NCBI RefSeq assembly: GCF_000427905.1
Contig: NZ_KE386604.1
Span: forward strand, 548,648 to 612,647
Direction of reading: 5' to 3'
Source: Thermocrispum agreste DSM 44070
Lineage (GTDB): Bacteria > Actinomycetota > Actinomycetes > Mycobacteriales > Pseudonocardiaceae
Length of the DNA: 64,000 nt
Positions 53,817 to 63,086 of this stretch are shown one piece after another; position 1 is the stretch's first letter, and every line of letters starts with the position of its first letter. Both the position numbers and the translations under genes were made by a program. The notes under the pieces are model-generated. The model worked only from the letters and a program-made list of their open reading frames with translations, ran no database searches and had not been told where the DNA came from.

Positions 53817-55964
53817 CTACTGGGGCGTCCATTTGGTGGTGCGCGGCCGCCGCTTGGTTCCGTCCGAACCGGACGGGCCACCGGTGGCGGGCGCCGCGCC
53901 TGCGGGCTCCGCTGAGCCGGAAGACGGCGCCGATCCCGCGGGCGTTCCGGACGTCGCTGCGGCAGCCCTGCGGCGACTGAAGATCTCCCGGCTCGGCAGC
54001 AACGACTTGCCGCGCCGCACCAGGATCGTCTGTACCAGGCCGAGCACCAGCAGGACGGAGATCACCAGGAAGCCGAGCCAGTAGGTGGGCGGCAGCAGCA
54101 GGCCGATCGCGCCGCCGAAGCACCAGGCCATCTGCAGCACGGTCTCCGACCGGCCGAACGCCGACGCGCGGGATTCCTCCGGCAGGTCGTGCTGGATGAC
54201 CGCGTCCAGGCTGATCTTGGCCAGCGCGCTGCAGGTCGCGCCGATCAAGGCCACCAGCGCGGCCGTGGCGATCCCCGGCAGCAGCGCGGCCAGCACGGTG
54301 GCGGCGAGCGTGGTGGCGACCGCGACCGTGGTGACCTGGTCGGTGCCGCCCAGGTGCAGCCGGGAGCCGATGGCGTTGCCCACGAAGCCACCCGCGCCTG
54401 CGGCGGCACCGAGCACGCCGAGCAGCAGCAGCTGGACGAACGGGCTCTGGTCGTGCTGCTCCGCGGACGCCTTGACCGCGAACGCGGCGAACAGCATCAG
54501 GAATCCGGTCAGCAACCGGATCGTGCCGTTGCCCCACAGCGCCACCAGCACGCCGACGGTGATCGGCTGCTTGCCCGCAGGCTTGCGCCGGATGGCCTGC
54601 GAGTTCAGCGTCGCGGGCACCTCGCCCTCGGTGACCTCCACCCAGGACGGGATGCGCATCGCCTGCACGGTTCCGGCGACACAGATCGCCGCGGCGACCC
54701 AGGCCGCGCCCGGCGAGCCGGCGATCCAGCTGAACAGCGACGCGATGGCACCGCCGACGGCACCGGCGCCGAGCCCGAACACGGTCAACCGGGCGTTGGT
54801 CTTCGACAGGGTGATCTCCGGCGGCACCACCCGCGGGGTGACCGCCGACTTGAGCACCATGTACGACTTCGACAGCACCATCTTGCCCAGCGCCGCGGGA
54901 TACAGCGCCCAGTTGTCGAAGTTCAGCGCGATGACCATGCACATCACGGCGGACGCGGCCGACGCGACGGCCATGGCCAGCCGCCTGCCGCGTTGGATCT
55001 TGTCCAGCGCAGGCCCGATCAGCGGCGCGATGACCGCGAACGGCGCGATGGTGATCAGCAGGTAGAGCGCGACCTTCCACTTCGACTCGGCGGTCGCGGC
55101 GGAGAAGAACAGCGTGTTGGCCAGCGCGACGGCCAAGGCCGCGTCGCTGGCGTAGTTGAGCATCAGCGACCAGCTCAGCGACGTCAGGCCGGACTCGTGG
55201 GCACCGTCGGCCCGGTGCACCCGCTGGAACAGCCGCACCGCGCGCTCGGACAGCTCCCGGCCGCGCATGGCCGCCACCCTGGTGACCGTGAGCTTCTTCG
55301 GCCACGGCCGCCCGTCCGGACCGACGGGACCGTCACCGGGCGGGACCTGGCCGCCGCCGGGAGGCACGTGCCCGCCGCCCGGCGGTTGGCCACCGTGCCC
55401 GCCGGCGTGGCCAGGCGGCTCGTGCCCCGGCCCCTCGTAGTGCGCGCGGCCCCGCTGGTCGTAGCCGCCGGGATGCGGGTAGCCATGCTCGTCGCGGCCC
55501 CGATACCCGCCGCGCTCCGGGTAGGGCCGCCCTGCGGGCCCGTCGTAGAACCGCTGCCTCCGCTCGTCGTAGGGCCGCTCACCGGGCGGCGGGGCCTGGC
55601 GCTCGTAGCCGCGGGACCGGTGACCCGGAGGCCGGAGGTAGCCGTCCGTTCCGTAGCGCTCCCAGCCGGGCGCGCCCGGCTCGGCCTGCTCACGCGGCTG
55701 CCTGCGCTGCTCCCGCTCCAGTTCGACGGTGTAGGCCTGGTCGGCGGTGATCCGGTGCGGAGGATCCTCCACCGGCGGCCTGGCAGCGGGCGGCTCGGCG
55801 AATCGCTTGGTCGGCGGGGGCGTGACGGCGCCCCGCGAGCGGCGCGTCGGCTCGGGATCCGGGACCCACTTGCGGGCGGGCTTGTTGCGGCCGCGACGGG
55901 ACCGGCCCCCGAACACCGAGGGGCCCTTCCTGTCGTCGGAACCGGAACCGATCACTCTTCTCAT
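53817..55964 (-). CDS. MFS-type transporter with long glycine/proline-rich N-terminal tail
   Basis: The 715-residue protein has an unusual N-terminal cytosolic tail of about 240 residues, rich in Gly, Pro, Arg and Tyr (HAGGHGGQPPGGGHVPPGGG). A 10-12-helix major-facilitator domain follows (LNYASDAALAVALANTLFFS; SLSWSLM; LLLGVLGAAAGAGGFVGNAI), then a charged C-terminal tail. The substrate is unknown. The position matches the mycobacterial MFS gene Rv0876c. Start at the ATG at 55964. Confidence 0.87.
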   Translation of the reverse strand: MRRVIGSGSDDRKGPSVFGGRSRRGRNKPARKWVPDPEPTRRSRGAVTPPPTKRFAEPPAARPPVEDPPHRITADQAYTVELEREQRRQPREQAEPGAPGWERYGTDGYLRPPGHRSRGYERQAPPPGERPYDERRQRFYDGPAGRPYPERGGYRGRDEHGYPHPGGYDQRGRAHYEGPGHEPPGHAGGHGGQPPGGGHVPPGGGQVPPGDGPVGPDGRPWPKKLTVTRVAAMRGRELSERAVRLFQRVHRADGAHESGLTSLSWSLMLNYASDAALAVALANTLFFSAATAESKWKVALYLLITIAPFAVIAPLIGPALDKIQRGRRLAMAVASAASAVMCMVIALNFDNWALYPAALGKMVLSKSYMVLKSAVTPRVVPPEITLSKTNARLTVFGLGAGAVGGAIASLFSWIAGSPGAAWVAAAICVAGTVQAMRIPSWVEVTEGEVPATLNSQAIRRKPAGKQPITVGVLVALWGNGTIRLLTGFLMLFAAFAVKASAEQHDQSPFVQLLLLGVLGAAAGAGGFVGNAIGSRLHLGGTDQVTTVAVATTLAATVLAALLPGIATAALVALIGATCSALAKISLDAVIQHDLPEESRASAFGRSETVLQMAWCFGGAIGLLLPPTYWLGFLVISVLLVLGLVQTILVRRGKSLLPSREIFSRRRAAAATSGTPAGSAPSSGSAEPAGAAPATGGPSGSDGTKRRPRTTKWTPQ

Positions 55965-56023
55965 CCTGCCTCATCGGCTCGTGTCGTGCGCGCAACACCG
56001 CTGCAAGATGAGGTGAAACTCGG

Positions 56024-56195
56024 GGAGGTCCCGGACCCGGTGTATGCGGTGCGCCCGGGCCACCACTTCGGTGAGACGACCGAGGAGTTCCCGGACCCGG
56101 TGCATGCGGTGCGCCCACGCGCTGCGGACCGTGGCCTCGCTCGCGCTGTGGCCGGCCGCGGCGGCCGGGTGCGCCCACGCACTGCGGACCGTGGT
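56024..56195. repeat. 60-bp-period repeats after the glutamine cyclotransferase gene
   Basis: CCGGACCCGGTG followed by ATGCGGTGCGCCC occurs at 56031 and 56091. GCGCCCACGC followed by CTGCGGACCGTGG occurs at 56111 and 56171. Both pairs are exactly 60 bp apart. The array fills the spacer between the stop at 56195 and the MFS start region. Confidence 0.8.
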
Positions 56196-57019
56196 CACCC
56201 GGCGGGGACGAAGCGCACGCGGAACGTCTTCGGCCACAGCTTCCCGGTGATGAAGAAGGCGTCCGTGCCGGGAATGGCGGCGATGCCGTTGAGCACGTCG
56301 GCGTGCGCCCGCTCGTGCGGCTTCAGCAGGCCGGATGCGTCGATCTCGCCGGTGACGACGCCCGCGTCGGGGTCGATGCGCAGGATCGTGTCGGTCTGCC
56401 AGACGTTGGCGTAGACCACGTCGTCGACGCACTCCAGCTCGTTGAGGTCGTCCACCGGCATGCCGCCGGAGCGGATCCGCACCCGGCCGATCTCGGCGAA
56501 CGTCCGCGGGTCACGGAAGGTGAGCACGTCGGTGCCGTCGCTCATCACCAGCCGTTCGGCTTCCGGCTGGTGGCACAGTCCCCAGCCTTCGCCGGAGTAG
56601 CGAACCCGCTCGCGCTCCTCGAGCGTGCGGGGATCGCGGCGGAAAGCGACTCCGTCCTGCCAGGTAAGCTGCCACAGGTCCGTGTCGGTGACGGTGATCC
56701 CTTCGCCGAACATCGGGGAAGGGAGCATGATCCGGCGCAGCTCCTTGCCCGTGGTCAGATCGATCGCACGCACGTACGACTGGCCGACCCGGCCGGTGCC
56801 CTCGTACAGTGTCCCGCGCGCGATCTCGAACCCCTGTGTGAAAGCGTTCCGATCATGGCGAAGCGTTTCAAGGACCTGTACGCGCAGGCGCTCGGGCGGT
56901 TGTTGCGCGACGAGCGCGTCCCGAGCACCCTCCGTGCCCGGATCGCCCGGTTCGCAGGCGAGCACGGCCATGCAGCCGACGACGGCAGTCAGCCGCGAGA
57001 GCAGCAGCTTGAGCGGCAC
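56195..57019 (-). CDS. Glutaminyl-peptide cyclotransferase-like lipoprotein
   Basis: The 274-residue protein resembles the plant-type glutaminyl cyclase family (beta-propeller), which converts N-terminal Gln to pyroglutamate. It shows HDRNAFTQGFEIARGTLYEG, TGRVGQSYVRAIDLTTGKEL, LTWQDGVAFRRDP and NELECVDDVVYANVWQTD. The GTG at 57019 yields a lipoprotein signal ending AVLAC (Cys22). It is divergent from the DUF3027 gene. No clear ribosome site is seen, so the exact start is open. Confidence 0.85.
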   Translation of the reverse strand: MPLKLLLSRLTAVVGCMAVLACEPGDPGTEGARDALVAQQPPERLRVQVLETLRHDRNAFTQGFEIARGTLYEGTGRVGQSYVRAIDLTTGKELRRIMLPSPMFGEGITVTDTDLWQLTWQDGVAFRRDPRTLEERERVRYSGEGWGLCHQPEAERLVMSDGTDVLTFRDPRTFAEIGRVRIRSGGMPVDDLNELECVDDVVYANVWQTDTILRIDPDAGVVTGEIDASGLLKPHERAHADVLNGIAAIPGTDAFFITGKLWPKTFRVRFVPAG

Positions 57020-57184
57020 CGTGCGCCGAGCGAGCCAGCCGCACCCGTCCCGCCGTCCGCGAGCGGGGCCGCGAGCGCGCCGGAGCAGGCGGCGTCCGGC
57101 GCCGAGCAGGTCCAGCCGGAGGAGACGACGTCCGCGGTGCACCGGCCCAGCCTGCCAGATTCCCCGACGTCTATTCTCGAGCCC

Positions 57185-57991
57185 ATGACCAGCGCGACCG
57201 AGGCACCACCACGGCCGGCACCGGAGCTGCTGGACGCGGTCGAGACCGCCCGCGCCGTCGCCCGTGAGGAAGCGGCGGACCGCGGCTACGACGAATCCGC
57301 GGTCGGCGACTACGTGGACCAGGTGGTCGAGGACGCTGCGGCGGTGACGTACCGCTTCGAGGCGCACGTGCCCGGTTACCGCGGTTGGCGCTGGGAGATC
57401 ACGCTGGCGTCGGCCGGGGAGGGCTTCCCGGTCACGGTGAGCGAGGCGGTGCTGCGCCCCGGCCCGGACGCGCTGGTGGCCAAGCCGTGGGTGCCGTGGG
57501 AGCAGCGGGTGCGGCCGGGCGACCTGGGGGTCGGCGACCTGCTGCCCGCCGACCCGAACGACGAGCGGCTGGTTCCCGGCTACCTGCACAGCGACGATCC
57601 TGCCGTCGAGGAGGTGGCGCGCGAGGTCGGGCTCGGCCGGGTGCGGGTGCTGTCCTTCGAGGGCAGGATGCGGGCCGCGAAGCGCTGGCGTTCCGGTGAG
57701 TTCGGCCCGCGGTCGGACATGGCACGCAGCGTGCGGGAGACCTGTGGCACCTGCGGGTTCTACTACCCGCTGTCGGGCGCGCTGCGGGCGGCCTTCGGCG
57801 CGTGCTGCAACGAGTACTCGCCCGCGGACGGCCGGGTCGTGCATGTCGAGTACGGCTGCGGCGCGCATTCCGAGATCAAGGTGCAGCGTAGTTCCGGGGT
57901 GCCGGTGGCCGAGCTGGTCTACGACGACACCCAGCTGGACGTGGTGCCGCTCGGGTCGAACGCGGACGACCGCGGTCAGAGCCCGCGCTGA
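57185..57991 (+). CDS. DUF3027 protein
   Basis: The 268-residue protein has the DUF3027 core, including HVPGYRGWRWEITLA, AKPWVPWEQRVRPGDLGVGD, and a zinc-like pair of cysteine motifs (CGTCGFYYPLSG and FGACCNEYSPADG). Function is unknown; the family is actinobacterial. The ATG at 57185 is the usual family start. The frame continues upstream but there it is antisense to the cyclotransferase gene. Confidence 0.88.
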   Translation: MTSATEAPPRPAPELLDAVETARAVAREEAADRGYDESAVGDYVDQVVEDAAAVTYRFEAHVPGYRGWRWEITLASAGEGFPVTVSEAVLRPGPDALVAKPWVPWEQRVRPGDLGVGDLLPADPNDERLVPGYLHSDDPAVEEVAREVGLGRVRVLSFEGRMRAAKRWRSGEFGPRSDMARSVRETCGTCGFYYPLSGALRAAFGACCNEYSPADGRVVHVEYGCGAHSEIKVQRSSGVPVAELVYDDTQLDVVPLGSNADDRGQSPR

Positions 57992-58269
57992 GCCCCGCGC
58001 GATCCGCGCCGGGAGGCCCAGCGCTGCCAGGAAACGACGCCCATCCCGACGAATCCGAGGACGAGCCCGGCCAGCGAGGTCTGTGGCCAGATGCCGACGT
58101 CGGCGTCGAACGCGTAGCGAAGCACCAGCGAGACGCCGAGGGCGACGGCCCATGCCCCGGTCCCGACGAGCAGCGGCGGCCGCAGGTCCACCAAGCTCTT
58201 GGGCAGGTCGGGTGGGGTGCGCCGACCGTCCGCGGTGGCGGCGCCATCCGGGTTCCGGTCGGTGGTCAT
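57976..58269 (-). CDS. DUF2530 membrane protein
   Basis: The 97-residue protein has two membrane helices (LLVGTGAWAVALGVSLVLRY and LAGLVLGFVGMGVVSW) in the DUF2530 pattern and a basic C terminus. It overlaps the end of the DUF3027 gene by 16 bp tail to tail. Function is unknown. Confidence 0.82.
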   Translation of the reverse strand: MTTDRNPDGAATADGRRTPPDLPKSLVDLRPPLLVGTGAWAVALGVSLVLRYAFDADVGIWPQTSLAGLVLGFVGMGVVSWQRWASRRGSRGAQRGL

Positions 58270-58377
58270 GACCGAAGCCTACCCACGCCCGTCCCGGTCC
58301 GCCGCCGGCACCGTGCTGCCTGCCGGATCCCGCTCCCGACCTGCGTCATGGCGGTGCCGACTCGGTAGGCTGGCGGA

Positions 58378-58815
58378 ATGGACACCGTGCCGCGGACCAG
58401 TGATCGTGGGCTGGCCGCCCGGTTGCGGCTGGCCGTCGTCCGGCTCAACCGCCGCTTGCGGGCGCAGAACCCGCCGACCGACGTCACCCTGACGCAGCTG
58501 TCGGCGATGTCGACGCTGCACAAGTGCGGGCCGATGACGCCGGGGCAGTTGGCGGCCAAGGAAGGGGTGCAGCCGCCGTCGATGACCAGGGTGATCGCGG
58601 CGCTGGAGAAGATGGGCTACGTCGAGCGCCGGGCCCATCCCACCGACGGCAGGCAAGCGATCGTCGAGCTGAGCCGCCGCGGCGTGGACTACGTCAAGGC
58701 GACCATCACCGCAAGGGAAGCGTGGCTGGACGAGCAGCTGGCCAAGCTCACTCCGCAGGAGCGCCAGATCCTCGACCAGGCGGCGGAACTGATCCAGCGA
58801 ATGGCTGAACAGTAG
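58378..58815 (+). CDS. MarR-family transcriptional regulator
   Basis: The 145-residue winged-helix protein shows TLTQLSAMSTLHKCGPMTPG, QLAAKEGVQPPSMTRVIAAL (recognition helix) and GYVERRAHPTDGRQAIVEL (wing). It is divergent from DUF2530, and its position equals mycobacterial Rv0880. The ligand and targets are unknown. Confidence 0.93.
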   Translation: MDTVPRTSDRGLAARLRLAVVRLNRRLRAQNPPTDVTLTQLSAMSTLHKCGPMTPGQLAAKEGVQPPSMTRVIAALEKMGYVERRAHPTDGRQAIVELSRRGVDYVKATITAREAWLDEQLAKLTPQERQILDQAAELIQRMAEQ

Positions 58816-58845
58816 CGTGTTCGCGCCCACGATCCGGACCCCGTG

Positions 58846-58876
58846 TTGCACGGCAGGTGAGGTTAGGCTAACCTCA
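58846..58876 (+). promoter_or_regulatory. Promoter overlapped by an IdeR/DtxR iron box
   Basis: TTGCAC (58846-58851) and TAACCT (58869-58874) form a -35/-10 pair with a 17-bp spacer. The 19-bp palindrome TGAGGTTAGGCTAACCTCA (58858-58876) covers the -10 and matches 17 of 19 positions of the iron-box consensus. An iron-loaded IdeR/DtxR repressor would block this promoter. Confidence 0.82.
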
Positions 58877-58880
58877 GTCG

Positions 58881-58958
58881 CGTCGCTTCGTGGTGGGAGC
58901 GGCAGTCAGTTCGGGAACGCACGAAGGCCCCGTGGCGGAGGACGCGCCACGGGGCCTC
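58881..58958 (+). ncRNA. Candidate iron-responsive small RNA
   Basis: From the predicted start near 58881 to the hairpin ending at 58957 the transcript would be about 80 nt and holds no convincing protein gene. The layout (iron-box promoter, short body, strong terminator) is that of an iron-sparing small RNA such as mycobacterial MrsI, but no sequence relation is claimed. Confidence 0.45.
58925..58957 (+). terminator. Strong hairpin terminator
   Basis: GGCCCCGTGGCG pairs perfectly with CGCCACGGGGCC (12 bp) around a seven-base loop, flanked by an extra A-T pair. No T run follows. Confidence 0.8.
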
Positions 58959-59639
58959 GTCGCGTCGTCAGGATACTCCGGCAGGCCTGTCGATCAATGT
59001 GATGTCGGGCGGCGTCCGGCCGATGCCGTCGGTGGTGTCGGGCCACATCACCTGTCGATCGGGCTGCTGGTGATGCGCGGATGATCCGGCTGGTCGCTGA
59101 GGTCGTCGGGGTCGGGGTGGTGTGGCGTGGTGGTGCCTGGCGTCGCTTGGGGCCGGGGTGGGCGAATGCCGGGCTGGCTTGTTGTGGTGCGGTGCTGTGG
59201 CTGGTTACGAAGGTTCGTGGGCCTGCGGGCACTGGGTCGGTGTCGCGGTGGGCGGTGGCGGGGGGGGGGTGCCCAGGGGCCTGAGCCGGGCCGTGCCGGG
59301 CGGTGTGCGGCCATTGGCGTGATCCGGCTGGTCGCGGGTCACCGAGGTCGTCGAGGTCGTCGCGGTGGTCCGGCAGCGTCTGGCGTTCCGTGGTCGGGCC
59401 GGGCGCGTGTCGAGTCGGCTTGCCGTGGCAAGGTGGGTGGCCGTTCCCCGCAGTCGTCGCGTGTCCCGGATCAGCGTGCTGCCACCCGGTCGCGATGCGA
59501 CTGCCACTCTGCGGTCGGCGCGCACAGTCACTGCCGTCGTCTGGTGTGCGGTCGGTGCGCTGGTCAGGCCTGGCTCCTCCTGCCCGCCGCACCCGCGGTG
59601 AACCGTCCGTTCGCCGATGAACACCCCGTTTGCCGTGAC
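58959..59639. other. 681-bp spacer without a recognised gene
   Basis: The stretch is G-rich on the plus strand and includes a run of ten G at 59260-59269 and two similar blocks starting ATCCGGCTGGTCGC (59084 and 59322). Open frames on both strands are low-complexity and no family is recognised. Confidence 0.45.
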
Positions 59640-59670
59640 GGCCCGGTCCGGCACATGGCCGGACCGGGCC
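59640..59670 (-). terminator. Terminator of sodA
   Basis: GGCCCGGTCCGGC and GCCGGACCGGGCC form a 13-bp perfect stem with a five-base loop, 19 bp beyond the sodA stop codon on the minus strand. Confidence 0.85.
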
Positions 59671-59688
59671 GGGAAAGCACGGGTGGCG

Positions 59689-60309
59689 TCAGCCGAGCAG
59701 GCCGTTGCCGCCGTTGACGGCGTTCTCGAACCGCTTGGCGATCTCCGCCCAGTTGTAGACGTTCCACAACGCCTTGACGTAGTCCGCCTTGACGTTCTTG
59801 TACTGCAGGTAGAACGCGTGCTCCCACACGTCGGTCATCAGGATCGGCGTGGTGGGCAGCGCCATGTTGTTGTGGTGGTCGCGCAGCTGCTGAATGACCA
59901 GCCGCTTGGCCAGCGGGTCCCAGGACAGCGCAGCCCACCCGTTGCCCTGGATCGTGGTGGCCACCGCGTTGTAGTGCGCCTGGAACTTGTCGAACGAACC
60001 GAAGCTCTCGTCGATGGCGGCTGCCAGCTCACCGGTCGGCTTGTCACCGCCCTCCGGCGACAGGATCTTCCACCACACCACGTGGTTGGCGTGCCCGGCC
60101 AGGTTGAACGCCAGCGTGGTCTCCAGGCCGACGATCGCCCCGTAGTCACCCGCGTCGCGGGCCGCGGCCAGCTTCTCCATCGTGTCGTTCGCGCCCTTGA
60201 CGTAGGTCGCGTGGTGCTTGCTGTGGTGCAGTTCGTTGATCTCGCCGGAGATGTGCGGCTCGAGTGCGCCGTAGTCGTAGTCGAGATCGGGAAGCTCGTA
60301 GAGCGCCAT
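59689..60309 (-). CDS. sodA: Superoxide dismutase (Fe/Mn)
   Basis: The enzyme converts superoxide to oxygen and hydrogen peroxide. The 206-residue protein has metal ligands His28 ([12 protein letters not shown]), His76 (GHANHVVWW), Asp160 and His164 ([16 protein letters not shown]). No signal peptide is present. The sequence is close in pattern to mycobacterial SodA. Whether Fe or Mn is used is not decided here. The ATG at 60309 is preceded by GAGGGAGC. Confidence 0.97.
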   Translation of the reverse strand: MALYELPDLDYDYGALEPHISGEINELHHSKHHATYVKGANDTMEKLAAARDAGDYGAIVGLETTLAFNLAGHANHVVWWKILSPEGGDKPTGELAAAIDESFGSFDKFQAHYNAVATTIQGNGWAALSWDPLAKRLVIQQLRDHHNNMALPTTPILMTDVWEHAFYLQYKNVKADYVKALWNVYNWAEIAKRFENAVNGGNGLLG

Positions 60310-60585
60310 CTGTGCTCCCTCAATTCACACGGGTGGGAATTCCGCTATTCAACCTAGTCCGGATCACTACCCCGGTCGAACCGGGTGATCAAGAGCTACC
60401 AGCCACGATGCAACTTCCACCACGGTGGAGGTCAACGCGGTGTGGTCACGACCACTTCGTACCCACCCGGCGGGCAAGTCAACCACGCGATGCAGCCGGC
60501 GCGCGTGAACCCGGGCCGGGGCGCACACCGGTCAGCGTGCGCCCCGGCCGCCTGCACCCGCGACGAAACCCGATCGTCCGGAGGC

Positions 60586-62076
60586 CTACACCGGCCACTC
60601 GTGCACCGGATCGCCACCGTGCATCAAGCCGACGTAGTCGGCCAGCATGGCGCGCAACGCGTGCTCACGGTCCATGCCCGCCCGCTCCAGCTTGTCCACC
60701 GTCGCACGCTGCCACGCGGCGCCGTTGCGCCTGGTCAGGCAGCGCTGCTCGATGATGCCCAGGTAGCGGTCGGCGACCGTGGCATCCACGTTGGCGGCAG
60801 CCAGCCCCTCGGCGGCCAGCGGCAGCAGCTCACGAAGCACCAGCTCGTCCGGCGGCACGCAGCCGAGGCCGGGCCAGTACAGCTCGGCGTCCATGCCGAA
60901 CCGCGCCCCACGGTGCATGTTGTCCTCGGCGGCCTGGAAGGACATCGCCGTCCACACCGGGCGCTCGGCCTCGGCCAGCGCACGCTGCGCGCCGTAGAAG
61001 AACGCCGCGTTCGCCACCATGTCGGCCACCGTCGGCCCGGCGGGCAGCACGCGGTTCTCCACTCGCAGGTGCGGCTGGTCGTCCACCACGTCGTAGACCG
61101 GGCGGTTCCACCGCCACACCGTGCCGTTGTGCATGCGCAGCTCGGTCAGTTTCGGCGTGCGCCCGGACGCCAGCGTGTCCAGCGGATCCTCCGGGTCGGT
61201 GTCGGTGAGCAGCCCGGGGAAGTAGCGGACGTTCTCCTCGAACAGGTCGTAGATCGAGTTGATCCACCGCTCGCCGAACCACACCCGCGGCCGCACGCCC
61301 TGGTTCTTCAGCTCCTCGGGGCGGGTGTCGGTGGACTGCTCGAACAGCGGGATCCTCGTCTCGTGCCACAGCGCCTTGGCCAGCAGGAACGGGGAGTTGG
61401 CCGCCACGGCCAGCTGCACCCCGGCCAGGCACTGGGCGGCGTTCCAGTACGCGGCGAACTTGTCCGGGCTGACCTGCAGGTGCAGCTGCATCGACGTGCA
61501 GGCGGCCTCGGGCAGGATGGTGTCGGAGTACGCGCGCAGCCGCTCGGGCTGGCGGCCGGGCAGCGCCACCCCGTCCATGGTCAGCAGCGTGTGCTCACCG
61601 CGCTCGGCGAGGATCTTGTCGTTGAGCGTCAGATAGCGCGGATTGGCGGTCAGCCATTTGGCCTCGAAGTGCTCGGCGCCCAGCGTGGGCAGGATGCCGA
61701 TGAGCGCCAGCCGGGACCCCCATTCGCCCGCTTTGGTGTCCGCGTCGGACAAGAACGTGCGCAGTTCCAGGTCGAGCTCGAACAGCGATTCGCCGTCCAG
61801 CCTGCGGGGCGGCACGTTCAGCTCCAGGTTGTGCCTGCCCAGCTCGGTGGTGAACGACGGGTCGTCCAGCGACTCGAGCACTTCCGCGTTGGTCATCGAC
61901 GGGCGCATCTGCTCGTCGATCAGATTCAGCTCGATCTCCAGTCCGATGCGTGGCGGCTGGGCGACGAAACTGCCTTCGGCCAGCATCTGCGCCAGGGTGT
62001 CCAGGCACCGTTGCACCTTGCGCCGATAGCGAGCGCGATCCGACGAGCTCGCGCTCGCCAGCCCATCGTCGGTCAT
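60586..62076 (-). CDS. Glutamate-cysteine ligase family (GCS2) protein
   Basis: The 496-residue protein has the GCS2 ATP-grasp-like core (IGLEIELNLIDEQMRPSMTN, LELNVPPRRLDGES, TSMQLHLQVSPDKFAAYWNA, TVWRWNRPVYD, LRVENRVLPAGPT). Family members ligate glutamate to an amine or cysteine. The true substrate is not clear, since mycothiol rather than glutathione is expected in this lineage. The ATG at 62076 is chosen because an upstream start adds unrelated residues. Confidence 0.82.
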   Translation of the reverse strand: MTDDGLASASSSDRARYRRKVQRCLDTLAQMLAEGSFVAQPPRIGLEIELNLIDEQMRPSMTNAEVLESLDDPSFTTELGRHNLELNVPPRRLDGESLFELDLELRTFLSDADTKAGEWGSRLALIGILPTLGAEHFEAKWLTANPRYLTLNDKILAERGEHTLLTMDGVALPGRQPERLRAYSDTILPEAACTSMQLHLQVSPDKFAAYWNAAQCLAGVQLAVAANSPFLLAKALWHETRIPLFEQSTDTRPEELKNQGVRPRVWFGERWINSIYDLFEENVRYFPGLLTDTDPEDPLDTLASGRTPKLTELRMHNGTVWRWNRPVYDVVDDQPHLRVENRVLPAGPTVADMVANAAFFYGAQRALAEAERPVWTAMSFQAAEDNMHRGARFGMDAELYWPGLGCVPPDELVLRELLPLAAEGLAAANVDATVADRYLGIIEQRCLTRRNGAAWQRATVDKLERAGMDREHALRAMLADYVGLMHGGDPVHEWPV

Positions 62077-62267
62077 GCTGTGCGCTCCCCGCCCCGTTCG
62101 TCTTGTGGCTCTCGTGCGAACCCCGGCCTGTAACGGTGACACGGGAATTGCCGCAGCGGCTAGCGGCCAAACCGGTACAACGGGTGAGGCGGACTTGACG
62201 CTCCGCGATCGTGCCTGGTCGTCGACCTGGTGCGCCGGGGACCGGGCGCTGCGGCAGACTCAGCCAC

Positions 62268-63086
62268 GTGGCTGTGTTCGTGGACGTGGGCGATCCCGCC
62301 GACCCACGGTTGGACGACTACCGCGACCTCAAACGTGCCGACCGCCGCCCGGATCGGCCCGGCGGCCGCGGTCTAGTGATCGCCGAGGGCACCAACGCCG
62401 TGCAGCGGCTGCTGGACTCGCCGTATCCGGTGCGCTCGGTGCTGGGCATCCGCCCGCGCGTCGACGATCTGGCGGCGCGGCTGGCCGCGCTCGACGTACC
62501 GGTCTACGTCACGTCCGCGGAGGTCATGGACGCCGTGATCGGGTTCCACCTCAACCGCGGGGTGCTGGCGGTCGCCGACCGGGCCGCCCCGGTGAGCTGG
62601 GAACGACTGCTGTCCGGACGGGTGCTGCTCGGCTTGGAAGGCGTCAACGACCACGAGAACATCGGCTCGTTGTTCCGCAATGCCGCCGCCTTCGGGGTGG
62701 ACGGTGTGCTGGTCGGTCCCGGCTGCCCGGATCCGCTGTATCGGCGCAGCGTCCGGGTGTCGATGGGGCACGTGCTGCATGTGCCGTTCGCGCGGGTGGA
62801 CGACATCGGAGCGGCGGCCAGCAAGCTGCGTGCGGTGGGTTTCACCATCGCGGCACTGACGCCCCGGCCGGGTGCCGTGCCGGTCCGGGACTTCGCCCGG
62901 TCCGTCGAGCGGGCGATCCTGTTCCTCGGATCGGAAGGGCACGGGCTCAGCGAGGACGTGCTGTCGGTGGCCGACGTCGCGGTCCGTATCCCGATCGCCA
63001 AGCACGTGGACTCGCTGAACGTCGCGGTGGCCGGCGCGATCGCCTGCTACGAGATGGCCGAACGAGCTAGGCTCGGCCAACGATGA
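62268..63086 (+). CDS. TrmH/SpoU-family RNA 2'-O-methyltransferase
   Basis: The 272-residue protein has an N-terminal substrate-binding domain and the SpoU knot motifs: NHENIGSLFRNAAAFG, ILFLGSEGHGLSE and IPIAKHVDSLNVAVAGAIA. It methylates rRNA or tRNA; the exact target is unknown. The GTG at 62268 gives VAVFVDVGDPADPRLDDY. It overlaps the DUF2537 gene by four bases (ATGA), as in the mycobacterial Rv0881-Rv0882 pair. Confidence 0.92.
   Translation: MAVFVDVGDPADPRLDDYRDLKRADRRPDRPGGRGLVIAEGTNAVQRLLDSPYPVRSVLGIRPRVDDLAARLAALDVPVYVTSAEVMDAVIGFHLNRGVLAVADRAAPVSWERLLSGRVLLGLEGVNDHENIGSLFRNAAAFGVDGVLVGPGCPDPLYRRSVRVSMGHVLHVPFARVDDIGAAASKLRAVGFTIAALTPRPGAVPVRDFARSVERAILFLGSEGHGLSEDVLSVADVAVRIPIAKHVDSLNVAVAGAIACYEMAERARLGQR

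Noticed and set aside
56303-57184. Long plus-strand N-terminal extension of the DUF3027 gene
   Set aside because: It is antisense to the glutamine cyclotransferase gene and lacks family resemblance; the usual DUF3027 start is at 57185.
59081-59640. Several overlapping open frames on both strands before sodA
   Set aside because: They have Arg/Pro/Thr-rich translations with no start context; the ten-G run also makes the frames unreliable.
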